Below are positions 8,694-17,618 of a stretch of 64,000 nucleotides of DNA, in pieces. Location of the stretch: NCBI RefSeq assembly GCF_020386975.1, contig NZ_JABFNK010000005.1, positions 682,001 to 746,000 on the forward strand. The letters are read 5' to 3'. The position numbers and the translations under genes were made by a program. Numbering within the stretch: position 1 is the stretch's first letter; the number at the start of each line of letters is the position of its first letter. The stretch comes from Thermococcus bergensis (GTDB lineage: Archaea > Methanobacteriota_B > Thermococci > Thermococcales > Thermococcaceae). Under the pieces are notes generated by a model. It was not told where the DNA came from, made no database searches, and saw only the letters and a program-made list of their open reading frames with translations.

Positions 8694-9443
8694 TTGCCCG
8701 CTGTAAAAGTTGAAAACCTTGAGAAAGACTACGGAAAAGTCAAGGCTCTCAAAGGAATAAGCTTTGAGATCAAAGAGGGCGAAATTTTCGGCCTAATAGG
8801 GCCAAACGGTGCTGGGAAGAGCACGACGCTCAAGATTCTAGCAACTTTGTTAACTCCAACGGGGGGAAGGGCTGAAGTCTTTGGCCACGATGTAGTTAAA
8901 GAGGGGGATGAAATAAGGAAGCTCATAAGTTACCTTCCGGAGGAAGCCGGAGCTTATAAGAACCTCAAGGGAATGGAGTACCTCCAGTTTATGGCCAAGC
9001 TTTATGCTAAAACGGGAAAGAGTTATGAAAAGATGCTCGAGCTTGGTGTAAAGCTTAGCGGTCTTGGAGATAGGCTGAACGACAAAATATCCACCTACTC
9101 AAAGGGTATGACGAGAAAGCTTTTGCTTGCGAGAGCTTTGATGGTTGAGCCCAAGCTTGCTATTCTGGATGAGCCGGCAAGCGGACTGGACATAATAAAC
9201 GCGTATTCCATAAGGCAGACGATAAAACAGTTCGCAAGAGAAAAGGGAATAACATTTCTAGTTTCAAGCCACAATATGCTCGAAGTGGAGTTTCTCTGTG
9301 ATAGGGTTGCTCTGATAAACCGCGGCATGATAGTTGAAATAGGCACTCCAAAGGAGCTGAAAGAAAAATACGAGGCGGAAAACCTCGAAGAAGTCTTTAT
9401 GTCCATAATCGGGGGCAAACAAGCAGTGGAGGTGTTTGAATGA
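8694..9443 (+). CDS. ABC transporter ATP-binding protein (ABC-2 exporter class)
   Basis: A 249-aa ATPase with Walker A GPNGAGKST near residue 40, signature YSKGMTRKL near 137, Walker B LAILDEPASGLD near 155, and a switch His in SSHNMLEVE. It resembles the NatA/CcmA group that energises ABC-2 permeases. The start codon is TTG at 8694, set by AGGAGGGTGAG 3 nt upstream. The stop overlaps the next gene's ATG by 4 nt, so the permease is its partner. The substrate is unknown; Na+, drug or peptide export are all possible. Confidence 0.93.
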   Translation: MPAVKVENLEKDYGKVKALKGISFEIKEGEIFGLIGPNGAGKSTTLKILATLLTPTGGRAEVFGHDVVKEGDEIRKLISYLPEEAGAYKNLKGMEYLQFMAKLYAKTGKSYEKMLELGVKLSGLGDRLNDKISTYSKGMTRKLLLARALMVEPKLAILDEPASGLDIINAYSIRQTIKQFAREKGITFLVSSHNMLEVEFLCDRVALINRGMIVEIGTPKELKEKYEAENLEEVFMSIIGGKQAVEVFE

Positions 9444-10714
9444 GTGACTTCTGGATACTTGTAATGAAAGAGCTCAAAGACCTTCTGAGGGATAAGGGGC
9501 TTATATTTGGCATAATAATAGTTCCCCTGATCATATATCCCGCCTTGGGGCAGATGATGCAGGTAGGCTTTGAACAGGCTCAAGAGGAAACCAAGGTTGT
9601 GCTGGTGAACCTTGATGAGGGGCAGTACGGCGATTTGTTAATCAAAGCTTTAGAAGCCGCTCCCAATGTAACCTTAACCAAAATAGAGGCTTTGAGCGTT
9701 GATGAAGCCCTCCAGAAAGCTCAAGAAGAGAACTACAACATGATCGTAATAATCCCGCAGAACTTTTCAAGGGCCATAGAGAACAACCAAAAGGCTCAAG
9801 TCGAGGTGTACGGCATAATCAGAGGAATAAGCGGAGGCATGAGAGAGGCAGTAAGTGAGGGAAGGATAAACGCTGTACTGACGGTTCTCAACGAGTATCT
9901 CGCGAAGCTAAAGATACAGCAGAACATGGAAGGCGACCCTGAGGCTATTTTGAAACCAATAGACGCAAAGAGCTTCACCGTAATTAAAGGGCGTGTTGTA
10001 GCCATTCCGCCTTCCTTGGTAGCGAACCTCATAACGTCCCAGTCTTTTTCTATGCCTATCGTGATATTCATAATGATAATATTAGTTGCTCAGATGTCCG
10101 CCGGGAGTATGGCTATGGAAAAGGAGAACAAAACCCTCGAAACCCTCCTAACTCTGCCCGTGAAAAGAATAACTATTGTAGCTGGAAAGATGGTAGGGAC
10201 GGCTGTAATAGGTATAATAGCAGCAATAGCTTATATGATCGGTATGAGGAACTACCTCGGAAGCTTGACTTCCTCTGCTCAGGTCGGAATCACCCTTGAA
10301 GAGCTTGGACTAACGGTTACCCCACAAGGCGCGGCACTTTTTGTGCTTATAATGTTCCTGGCGATGATATTCGCCCTGAGCTTTGCAATGCTGCTTGCGG
10401 TTTTTGCCGAGGATACAAAGAGCGCAAACACCGTGGTAAGTGCAGGAATAATGCCGCTGACGTTTCCTACGTTCATCCTCATGTTCGCAGACCTGGAAAC
10501 TCTGCCTCTGGCAATCAAATACCTCCTGCTTGCAATTCCTTTCAGCCACCCGATATTGGCTTCCAGGGCAATGCTTATGGGGGAATATTCCACTATGTAT
10601 GCCAGTGCAGTTTACCTAGGAGTCCTATCGGTGCTGATGTTGCTTATAACTGCAAGGTTCTTTACAACAGAAAAGCTCCTCACAGCAAAGCTGAGACTTA
10701 GAAGAAGGGGGTGA
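9440..10714 (+). CDS. ABC-2 type permease (NatB-like)
   Basis: A 424-aa membrane subunit coupled to the ATPase by a 4-nt overlap. It has an N-terminal anchor (GIIIVPLIIYPAL), a long extracytoplasmic domain of about 170 residues with a VVLVNLDEG start, then five or six helices in the C-terminal half. The conserved cytoplasmic turn EKENKTLETLLTLPV near residue 230 is the usual contact with the ATPase in ABC-2 permeases. The large N-terminal extracytoplasmic domain is typical of NatB/YhaP-like exporters. It ends the operon that starts at 7793. Confidence 0.92.
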   Translation: MSDFWILVMKELKDLLRDKGLIFGIIIVPLIIYPALGQMMQVGFEQAQEETKVVLVNLDEGQYGDLLIKALEAAPNVTLTKIEALSVDEALQKAQEENYNMIVIIPQNFSRAIENNQKAQVEVYGIIRGISGGMREAVSEGRINAVLTVLNEYLAKLKIQQNMEGDPEAILKPIDAKSFTVIKGRVVAIPPSLVANLITSQSFSMPIVIFIMIILVAQMSAGSMAMEKENKTLETLLTLPVKRITIVAGKMVGTAVIGIIAAIAYMIGMRNYLGSLTSSAQVGITLEELGLTVTPQGAALFVLIMFLAMIFALSFAMLLAVFAEDTKSANTVVSAGIMPLTFPTFILMFADLETLPLAIKYLLLAIPFSHPILASRAMLMGEYSTMYASAVYLGVLSVLMLLITARFFTTEKLLTAKLRLRRRG

Positions 10715-10722
10715 TTTCCCCT

Positions 10723-11685
10723 TTAAATCAACCCCGAGAGCTGGAAGAGCTTAAAGATTCCGAGTGCTAAGACTATACTGATTGTTGGCGTGGCAACCCA
10801 CCCAAACACTATTTCCCCTACAACTTTTTTCCCCACTTTTCTTCCTGTTGCAAGCCCTACCCCGATGACTCCCCCAACTATGGCTTGACTTGAGCTAACA
10901 GGGAGTCCAAACATGTTTGCTAGGCTAACAGCTATGGCAGACCCGAATTGAGCCGAGAAAGCGGACAATGGGCCAAGAGATGTGATCTTTTTTCCCACGG
11001 TGTACATCACAGCGTAGCTGAAAGTTAAGGAGCCAATGGCCAGGCTTATAGCCCCAAACATCCCGGCGGCTTTTGGACTGAAGAAGCCAGCCCCAACAAG
11101 GAGTCCCGTTGCATTTGCCACCTCATTCACTCCAAAGTTAAATGCCATGTACGAACCTCCAAGGACAGCAAGCCACTTGTAAAGAAGCTCAATTCTCCCA
11201 AAGCTCTTGATGTTATTCACCACTTGCCCATAAAACTTAAAGAGTATCAGAGCAAAAATGGCTGCTAATATGGGAGAACACACCCAAGCTCCAGCTATTT
11301 TTATCAAAGTCCCCCAGTTTATCGGAGCTCTGATGGCTATTCCCACCCCGACTACTCCCCCAACTATCGCTTGAGTTGTTGATACGGGGAGCCCTTTTAT
11401 TGTCGCTATTGTTACCCATATGCCAGCTGCAAGGAGGGCGATTATGGCAATATTGAGGGTAAGATACTCTGGAGGAATAATGCCCTTTCCTATCGTTTTC
11501 ATTACCTTGTATCCCTTTAAGTAAGCTCCAAGCATGACAAAGATTGCTATAGTTAGTGTTGCCTGGCGGAAGCTTAACAACCCCGCCCCCACAGCTGTTC
11601 CCATTGCATTTGCACTGTCATTAGCCCCTATATTCCACGCTATGTAGAATGCAATTGCAACCGCTGCTATTATTGTCGCGTCCAT
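10723..11685 (-). CDS. pit: Inorganic phosphate transporter, PiT family
   Basis: A 320-aa membrane protein with the two inverted PiT signatures: GANDSANAMGTAVGAG near the N-terminus and FGVNEVANATGLLVGAG in the second half, each followed by a glycine-rich STTQAIVGGV / SSSQAIVGGV motif. It probably imports phosphate with Na+ or H+. The ATG at 11685 has GGTGA 6 nt upstream; a GTG 9 nt earlier is less likely. It faces the preceding ABC operon tail to tail, only 8 nt apart. The start region carries two CTATATAG boxes, suggesting phosphate-linked repression. Confidence 0.93.
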   Translation of the reverse strand: MDATIIAAVAIAFYIAWNIGANDSANAMGTAVGAGLLSFRQATLTIAIFVMLGAYLKGYKVMKTIGKGIIPPEYLTLNIAIIALLAAGIWVTIATIKGLPVSTTQAIVGGVVGVGIAIRAPINWGTLIKIAGAWVCSPILAAIFALILFKFYGQVVNNIKSFGRIELLYKWLAVLGGSYMAFNFGVNEVANATGLLVGAGFFSPKAAGMFGAISLAIGSLTFSYAVMYTVGKKITSLGPLSAFSAQFGSAIAVSLANMFGLPVSSSQAIVGGVIGVGLATGRKVGKKVVGEIVFGWVATPTISIVLALGIFKLFQLSGLI

Positions 11686-11697
11686 TGCCTTCACCGT

Positions 11698-11714
11698 CTA
11701 TATAGTCTATATAG
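11698..11714 (-). promoter_or_regulatory. Paired CTATATAG boxes upstream of pit
   Basis: Two copies of the perfect palindrome CTATATAG, one base apart, lie 12-30 nt before the pit ATG. A T-rich TATA candidate (TTTTTTAA on the minus strand, about 11726-11736) would place transcription start about here, so the boxes look like an operator over the start site. A phosphate regulator is a reasonable guess; none is encoded nearby. Confidence 0.45.
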
Positions 11715-11936
11715 CTGGAGAACTCTTAAAAAACTTAACTCCATGCTTCTCGCCTTCTATACTTTACAAACGTAAAGACGTTTTTTGTGTCTTCTAATGT
11801 ATTACCATATTCATTGAACGTATTGTTTGTTCATTTTTACTCAAAGACAGATGCCGAAAGGTGTTTCTTGCCATACCGAAAATTAAATAAAGGGACTGGG
11901 CAAAATAATACCGACAAAACTTGGGAGGAAGAGATG

Positions 11937-12494
11937 ATGATAGAGATTCGTTTTCACGGTAGAGGTGGACAAGGTGCAGTTACAGCCGCAAACATTCTAG
12001 CCGAGGCAGCTTTCTTAGAAGGCAAGTACGTCCAGGCATTCCCATTCTTTGGTGTTGAAAGAAGAGGTGCTCCAGTTACAGCCTTTACAAGAATTGACGA
12101 GAAGCCAATTAGAATTAAGACCCAGATTTATGAGCCAGATGTTGTAGTTGTCCTTGATCCTTCTCTCTTGGATACGGTTGACGTTACAGCCGGTCTTAAA
12201 GAGGGAGGAATGGTAATTATAAACACCGAGAAAACCAAGGAGGAAGTCCTCGAGAAGCTCAAGAAGAAGCCAGCCAAGCTTGCACTCGTTGACGCTACAA
12301 CAATAGCCCTTGAAACTCTTGGCCTGCCAATTACAAACACTTCAATTCTCGGTGCTGTTGCAAAAGCAACAGGAATAGTTAAAATAGAGAGTGTCGAAGA
12401 GGCCATCAAGGATGCATTCTCCGGAGAACTTGGTGAAAAGAACGCCAGGGCTGCAAAGGAAGCCTTCGAGAAGACTGTTGTTTATGAGCTTTGA
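11937..12494 (+). CDS. porG: Pyruvate / 2-ketoisovalerate ferredoxin oxidoreductase, shared gamma subunit
   Basis: The 185-aa gamma subunit used by both POR and VOR in Thermococcales, where it is the first gene of the joint operon. [19 protein letters not shown] at the N-terminus is the family hallmark and [10 protein letters not shown] follows. Two ATG codons stand together (11934, 11937); the second gives [10 protein letters not shown] and the length expected from Pyrococcus. GGGAGGAAG precedes. A longer in-frame ORF from 11787 crosses the promoter and is not used. ATTAAATAAAG near 11881-11891 is a likely TATA box. Confidence 0.95.
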
Positions 12495-12532
12495 TTTTTC
12501 CTTCCTTTAAAATTCATTTAGGGGTGAACGTC

Positions 12533-12850
12533 TTGAACACTTTATTCGGGGAGAAGAAGGCGAAAGCTGAAAAGATGGTATTTAATTCCGTTGAGGAATA
12601 TCCAGAAGCACCAGTAACACTAGGGACAACACTATCAAACTTCACAGGCGACTGGAGAACTTTCATGCCGGTTATCGACGAGAGCAAGTGTATAAAGTGC
12701 TACATCTGCTGGAAGTTCTGTCCGGAGCCAGCAATATACATCAAAGAGGACGGCTATACTGCGGTGGACTATGACTACTGCAAGGGTTGTGGAGTCTGTG
12801 CAAACGAGTGCCCAACAAAGGCAATAAGCATGGTAAGAGAAGAGAAGTGA
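12533..12850 (+). CDS. vorD: 2-ketoisovalerate ferredoxin oxidoreductase, delta (ferredoxin-like) subunit
   Basis: A 105-aa protein that carries electrons from the TPP site to ferredoxin. It has two [4Fe-4S] motifs: CIKCYICWKFCPEP and CKGCGVCANECP. The TTG at 12533, with GGGGTGA 5 nt upstream, gives MNTLFGEKKAK and matches the Pyrococcus length; the ORF upstream of it is not coding. Second gene of the operon, followed after 9 nt by vorA. The assignment as VOR and not POR follows the known Thermococcales order (gamma, vorD-A-B, porD-A-B). Confidence 0.92.
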   Translation: MNTLFGEKKAKAEKMVFNSVEEYPEAPVTLGTTLSNFTGDWRTFMPVIDESKCIKCYICWKFCPEPAIYIKEDGYTAVDYDYCKGCGVCANECPTKAISMVREEK

Positions 12851-12859
12851 GGTGATAAA

Positions 12860-14041
12860 ATGCCAAAGAAAGTTGTGAGTGGTAATTATGCAGCTGCTTA
12901 TGCTGCCAAACATGCTAGAGTTGAGGTTGTAGCTGCTTATCCTATCACACCTCAGACCTCAATTATTGAGAAAATTGCTGAGTTCATAGCTAATGGAGAA
13001 GTTGAAAACCTCCAATATGTGCCCGTTGAGAGTGAGCACTCTGCTATGGCTGCCTGTATAGGTGCTTCAGCAACAGGGGCCAGGGCTTTTACCGCTACCT
13101 CTGCCCAGGGTCTGGCTTTAATGCATGAAATGCTCCACTGGGCGGCTGGGGCAAGGCTCCCAGTTGTCATGGTTGATGTTAACAGAGCCATGGCTCCTCC
13201 ATGGAGCGTTTGGGATGATCAAACTGATTCCTTAGCCCAGAGAGACACCGGATGGCTTCAATTCTATGCCGAAAACAACCAAGAGGTTTATGATGGAGTA
13301 TTGATGGCGTTTAAGATTGGTGAACATGAGAAGGTCAACCTTCCCGTAATGGTAGTTGAGAGTGCCTTCATCCTCAGTCACACTTACGATGTAGTTGACA
13401 TGCCAGAGCAGGAGGAGATAGATGAGTTCCTGCCACCAAGGAAGCCACTGTACACATTGACAGACTTCGAGAACCCATTCTCCGTTGGCGCCTTAGGCAC
13501 CCCAGCTGACTACTATGAGTTCAGGTACAAGATTGCAAAAGCCATGGAGGAAGCGAAGAAAGTCATCAAAGAAGTTGGAAAAGAGTTCGGCGAGCGCTTT
13601 GGCAGGGACTACAGCCAGATGATAGAGCTCTACAAGACCGATGATGCAGAGATAGTTTTCATGGGAATGGGCTCACTCATGGGAACCGTAAAAGAGGCAG
13701 TTGACATTCTCAGAAGTGAAGGTTACAAGGTCGGAGCAGCCAAGGTTAGGTGGTTCAGGCCGTTCCCAAGGGAAGAGCTCTACGAGTTGGCAAAGAACGT
13801 TGAAGGAATAGCGGTTCTCGACAGGAACTTCTCATTTGGACAGGAGGGAATTCTCTTCAACGAGGCTAAGGGTGTCCTTTACAACACTGATGCAAAGCCA
13901 ATAATGAAGAACTACATCGTTGGACTTGGTGGAAGGGACATAACAGTGAACGATGTAAAGGCAATAGCCAAGAACATGAAGGAGATAATCCAAAAAGGCA
14001 AGCTCGATAGAGAAATCGAATGGTACCACTTGAAGAGGTGA
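12860..14041 (+). CDS. vorA: 2-ketoisovalerate ferredoxin oxidoreductase, alpha subunit
   Basis: A 393-aa alpha subunit of the enzyme that oxidises branched-chain 2-oxoacids to acyl-CoA with ferredoxin, a key step in peptide fermentation. AAYPITPQTSIIEKIAEF and VESEHSAMAACIGAS near the N-terminus, and [15 protein letters not shown], are the family blocks for CoA/2-oxoacid binding. It starts at an ATG with GAGGTGA upstream. The stop TGA is part of the GAGGTGA that serves as ribosome site for vorB, so the two are tightly linked. Confidence 0.94.
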   Translation: MPKKVVSGNYAAAYAAKHARVEVVAAYPITPQTSIIEKIAEFIANGEVENLQYVPVESEHSAMAACIGASATGARAFTATSAQGLALMHEMLHWAAGARLPVVMVDVNRAMAPPWSVWDDQTDSLAQRDTGWLQFYAENNQEVYDGVLMAFKIGEHEKVNLPVMVVESAFILSHTYDVVDMPEQEEIDEFLPPRKPLYTLTDFENPFSVGALGTPADYYEFRYKIAKAMEEAKKVIKEVGKEFGERFGRDYSQMIELYKTDDAEIVFMGMGSLMGTVKEAVDILRSEGYKVGAAKVRWFRPFPREELYELAKNVEGIAVLDRNFSFGQEGILFNEAKGVLYNTDAKPIMKNYIVGLGGRDITVNDVKAIAKNMKEIIQKGKLDREIEWYHLKR

Positions 14042-14046
14042 AAAAG

Positions 14047-14982
14047 ATGGAGCTTCCTGCTGATGTTAAGAAAAAATTAACCCTTCCCTTTGAGGAGCAC
14101 TTTTATGCCGGACACACTGCTTGCCAGGGTTGTGGTGCAGCCTTAGGTTTGAGATACGTCCTTAAGGCATATGGAGGAAAAGCAATATTTACAATCCCTG
14201 CTTGCTGTTCAACAATCATAGCTGGTCCTTGGCCATACTCAGCTTTAAACGCTCCTCTCTTTCACACTGCATTTGAGACAACAGGTGCAGTAATAAGCGG
14301 TATTGAGGCTGCTCTAAAGGCAAAGGGATACAAGGTAAAAGGCGAAGATGGAATAATGGTCGTTGGATGGGCAGGAGATGGCGGTACAGCTGACATTGGT
14401 CTCCAAGCCTTGAGCGGTTTCCTTGAGAGGGGACACGATGCCCTTTACATCATGTACGATAACGAGGCGTACATGAATACCGGTATCCAGAGGAGCTCAT
14501 CCACCCCATACGGTGCCTGGACAACCAACACTCCCGGTGGAAAGAAGCACTTCCTTGAACAGAGGCCAAAGAAAAAGGTTATTGACATTGTAATAGCACA
14601 CAAGCCAGCTTACGCTGCTACAGCAAGCGTTGCTTATCCAGAAGACTTCATGAAAAAGCTCAAGAAGGCTCAAACAATTAAGGGGCCCGCTTTCATTCAG
14701 CTCTTCGCACCATGTCCAACCGGATGGAGAGCTCCAACCGACAAGACAATAGAACTTGCCCGCTTAGCTGTTCAGACTGCATACTTCCCGCTCTTTGAAT
14801 ACGAGAACGGAAAGTACAAGATAAACATGCCTTCACCAAACAAAGAGCCAAAGCCAATTGAAGAGTTCATAAAGCTGCAGGGAAGATTCAAGTACATGAC
14901 AAAGGAGGACATAGAGATACTTCAAGAGTGGGTGCTTAGAGAATGGGACGAGCTTAAGAAGAAGGCCGAGATCTTCGGCTGA
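14047..14982 (+). CDS. vorB: 2-ketoisovalerate ferredoxin oxidoreductase, beta (TPP) subunit
   Basis: A 311-aa subunit that binds thiamine pyrophosphate. The TPP/Mg motif is [16 protein letters not shown], followed by [12 protein letters not shown]; the N-terminal CQGCGA and CC of PACCST are the likely ligands of the subunit's [4Fe-4S] cluster. The ATG at 14047 is 5 nt after GGTGA; the ORF can be extended to 14020 but that would overlap vorA. A DNA stretch around the TPP motif is nearly identical to that of porB, showing strong conservation or gene conversion. Confidence 0.95.
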   Translation: MELPADVKKKLTLPFEEHFYAGHTACQGCGAALGLRYVLKAYGGKAIFTIPACCSTIIAGPWPYSALNAPLFHTAFETTGAVISGIEAALKAKGYKVKGEDGIMVVGWAGDGGTADIGLQALSGFLERGHDALYIMYDNEAYMNTGIQRSSSTPYGAWTTNTPGGKKHFLEQRPKKKVIDIVIAHKPAYAATASVAYPEDFMKKLKKAQTIKGPAFIQLFAPCPTGWRAPTDKTIELARLAVQTAYFPLFEYENGKYKINMPSPNKEPKPIEEFIKLQGRFKYMTKEDIEILQEWVLREWDELKKKAEIFG

Positions 14983-15045
14983 TTTTTATTATTTATTTGC
15001 GAAAAGTTTAAAGAAAAAGGGGATAACTCACTCGGGGTGATATAT

Positions 15046-15363
15046 ATGGCGGAAAGTCCTTTCAAGGCCGATATTGAAAGAGTCCAAAAGGAATATAGCG
15101 AAAAAATGACACCCGGTGCAATAGTTTACATTCCCGGAAGTAGCGTCGTTAACAAGACCGGCGGTTGGAGAGTTTTCATGCCGCAGTTTAACAGGGAGAA
15201 GTGTATTAGATGTTTCATGTGCTACACACTCTGCCCAGAGCCTGCAATTTATCTCGACGAAGAAAGCTACCCGGTGTTTGATTACGACTATTGTAAGGGC
15301 TGTGGAATCTGTGCAAATGAATGCCCAACCAAAGCAATTGAAATGGTTAGAGAAAGCAAATGA
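15046..15363 (+). CDS. porD: Pyruvate ferredoxin oxidoreductase, delta (ferredoxin-like) subunit
   Basis: A 105-aa protein with two [4Fe-4S] motifs, CIRCFMCYTLCPEP and CKGCGICANECP, paralogous to VorD. It starts MAESPFKADIER at the ATG at 15046, with GGGGTGA upstream; an in-frame GTG at 15037 lies inside that site. The 63-nt gap to vorB holds GTTTAAAGAAA, a possible internal promoter, so the POR half may also be transcribed on its own. Confidence 0.93.
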   Translation: MAESPFKADIERVQKEYSEKMTPGAIVYIPGSSVVNKTGGWRVFMPQFNREKCIRCFMCYTLCPEPAIYLDEESYPVFDYDYCKGCGICANECPTKAIEMVRESK

Positions 15364-15373
15364 GGTGGTATAA

Positions 15374-16558
15374 ATGCCAATGAGAAAGGTTATGAAGGGT
15401 AATGAAGCCGCTGCTTGGGCAGCTAAGCTTGCAAAACCAAAGGTTGTAGCTGCATTCCCAATTACACCATCAACTCTCGTTCCCGAGAAGATTAGTGAAT
15501 TTGTTGCCGATGGAGAAATGGACGCAGAGTTCATAAAAGTTGAGAGCGAGCACTCAGCAATTTCTGCATGTGTTGGTGCCTCTGCTGCAGGGGTTAGAAC
15601 CTTTACAGCAACTGCTTCTCAAGGTTTGGCTTTAATGCACGAGATTCTCTTCATAGCGGCTGGTATGAGGCTCCCAATTGTCATGGCAATTGGTAACAGA
15701 GCACTCTCAGCCCCGATAAACATCTGGAACGATTGGCAAGACACAATAAGTGAGAGAGACACTGGATGGATTCAATTCTATGCCGAAAACAACCAAGAGG
15801 CACTCGACTTGATATTAATCGCCTTCAAGGTTGCAGAAGATGAGCGCGTTCTTCTTCCAGCAATGGTTGGATTTGACGCGTTCATATTGACCCACACAGT
15901 CGAACCAGTTGAAATTCCAGATCAAGAGGTAGTTGACGAGTTCCTCGGAGAATACGTTCCAAAGCACGCTTACCTTGATCCGGCCAGACCAATTACTCAG
16001 GGCGCCCTTGGATTCCCGGCTCACTACATGGAGGCAAGATACACAGTTTGGGAGGCTATGGAAAACGCAAAACAAGTAATTAAGGAAGCCTTTGACGAGT
16101 TCGAGAAGAAGTTTGGAAGAAGATACCACATGATTGAGGAATACAAGACAGATGATGCTGAGATAATTCTCCTCACTATGGGTTCACTTGCCGGAACACT
16201 CAAAGAATTCGTTGACAAGAAGAGGGAAGAGGGCGTTAAGATCGGTGCTGCAAAGATGACAGTCTACAGACCATTCCCAATTGAGGAACTCAGAGCTTTG
16301 GCAAAGAAGGCAAAGGTTCTCGCAATTCTTGAGAAAGACATCAGCTTTGGAATTGGTGGTGCTGTCTTCGCAGATGCTAGCAGAGCACTTGTAAACGAGA
16401 AGGAGAAGCCGATAATGCTTGACTTCATAATCGGCCTCGGTGGAAGAGACGTCACATTTGACCAGCTTGAAGAGGTTGTCGCGATTTCAAAGAAGGCACT
16501 TGAAGGAGAGAAGGTTGAAGAGGTCAACTGGATAGGATTGAGGAAGGAGATTTTGTGA
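15374..16558 (+). CDS. porA: Pyruvate ferredoxin oxidoreductase, alpha subunit
   Basis: A 394-aa alpha subunit of POR, which converts pyruvate and CoA to acetyl-CoA, CO2 and reduced ferredoxin, the main energy-yielding step of sugar breakdown in these archaea. Family blocks [36 protein letters not shown] and [15 protein letters not shown] are clear. It begins 10 nt after porD with GAGGTGG as ribosome site and ends with the TGA that leads into porB. Confidence 0.95.
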   Translation: MPMRKVMKGNEAAAWAAKLAKPKVVAAFPITPSTLVPEKISEFVADGEMDAEFIKVESEHSAISACVGASAAGVRTFTATASQGLALMHEILFIAAGMRLPIVMAIGNRALSAPINIWNDWQDTISERDTGWIQFYAENNQEALDLILIAFKVAEDERVLLPAMVGFDAFILTHTVEPVEIPDQEVVDEFLGEYVPKHAYLDPARPITQGALGFPAHYMEARYTVWEAMENAKQVIKEAFDEFEKKFGRRYHMIEEYKTDDAEIILLTMGSLAGTLKEFVDKKREEGVKIGAAKMTVYRPFPIEELRALAKKAKVLAILEKDISFGIGGAVFADASRALVNEKEKPIMLDFIIGLGGRDVTFDQLEEVVAISKKALEGEKVEEVNWIGLRKEIL

Positions 16559-16568
16559 GGTGATTATG

Positions 16569-17516
16569 ATGGCAGTTAGAAAGCCCCCTATCACAACTCG
16601 CGAATACTGGGCACCTGGTCACGCTGCATGTGCCGGTTGTGGGCCGGCTATAGTCATGAAGCTCGCCACAAAGGCATTTAGTGAGGCAATGGAGGAGAAG
16701 TATGGAGACCCCAACGCATTTGCAATAGCTCACGCTACTGGATGTATGGAAGTTGTCTCTGGTGTATTCCCCTACACCGCTTGGAAAGCCCCATGGATTC
16801 ACGTAGCTTTTGAAAACGCTGGTGCTGTAGCTAGTGGTGTCGAGGCCGCATGGAAGAAGCTTGGTAGAAAAGGAAAAATCCTTGCCATCGGTGGAGACGG
16901 TGGTACAGCTGACATTGGTCTCCAAGCACTCTCTGGAATGCTTGAGAGAAGGCACAACGTGGTCTACCTCATGTACGATAACGAGGCTTACATGAATACT
17001 GGTATCCAGAGGAGCTCATCCACCCCATACGGAGCATGGACAACAACCTCACCACCCGGAAAGTACTCAATTGGTGAGGACAAGCCGAAGAAGTGGGTGG
17101 CATTAATAGCCGCAGCTCACCAAGTTCCCTATGTTGCTACTGCCAGCATTGGAGACCCATACGACTTCTACAGGAAGATGAAGAAGGCTGCAAGCGTAGA
17201 TGGGCCAGCATTTGTTCAGGTCTTGGCACCATGTGTTCCCGGATGGAGGATTCCACCAGAAAAGACAGTTGAAGTAGCTAAGTTGGCAATTGAAACCGGT
17301 ATCTGGCCACTGTTTGAAATAGAGAACGGAGACTTCCACAACATAAAGTTCCAGAGATTCCCCAAGGACGGAAAGTTCAAGAAGCCAATTGAAGACTACC
17401 TCAAGCTGCAGGGAAGATTCAAGCACCTCTTCAAGAAGCCTGAGGCAATACAAGAGCTTAAGAACCAAGTAAAAGAAATGTGGAGAATCCTTGGCAAAGA
17501 AGTCGAGCTTCCATGA
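16569..17516 (+). CDS. porB: Pyruvate ferredoxin oxidoreductase, beta (TPP) subunit
   Basis: A 315-aa TPP-binding subunit: [15 protein letters not shown] then [12 protein letters not shown], with N-terminal CAGCGP and TGCMEV cysteines for the Fe-S cluster. Two ATGs are adjacent (16566, 16569); the second gives [14 protein letters not shown] with the better spacing from GAGGTGA. It appears shorter than the Pyrococcus furiosus protein as I remember it, which has an extra glycine-rich loop in the C-terminal third. Last gene of the operon. Confidence 0.95.
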   Translation: MAVRKPPITTREYWAPGHAACAGCGPAIVMKLATKAFSEAMEEKYGDPNAFAIAHATGCMEVVSGVFPYTAWKAPWIHVAFENAGAVASGVEAAWKKLGRKGKILAIGGDGGTADIGLQALSGMLERRHNVVYLMYDNEAYMNTGIQRSSSTPYGAWTTTSPPGKYSIGEDKPKKWVALIAAAHQVPYVATASIGDPYDFYRKMKKAASVDGPAFVQVLAPCVPGWRIPPEKTVEVAKLAIETGIWPLFEIENGDFHNIKFQRFPKDGKFKKPIEDYLKLQGRFKHLFKKPEAIQELKNQVKEMWRILGKEVELP

Positions 17517-17573
17517 ATTCTCCTCTCTTTTTGTTATTATCCATTTTTGTATAATGTTGTTTATTTTCTGAGC

Positions 17574-17605
17574 AAAACTTATAAGCATTTTTAGGCTAGC
17601 CTAAA
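17574..17605 (+). promoter_or_regulatory. Promoter with iron-box-like palindrome upstream of the Mrp gene
   Basis: ACTTATAAG (about 17578-17585) is the TATA element. TTTAGGCTAGCCTAAA at 17590-17605 is a perfect 16-nt palindrome between it and the expected start of transcription. It resembles the TTAGG...CCTAA boxes bound by DtxR/IdeR-type metal regulators. Since the gene downstream handles Fe-S clusters, iron-dependent repression is a sensible reading (inference). Confidence 0.6.
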
Positions 17606-17618
17606 GCAGAGGTGATAA

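Noticed and set aside
11787-11936. Upstream extension of the porG ORF
   Set aside because: It crosses the TATA element and would add 50 residues absent from homologues.
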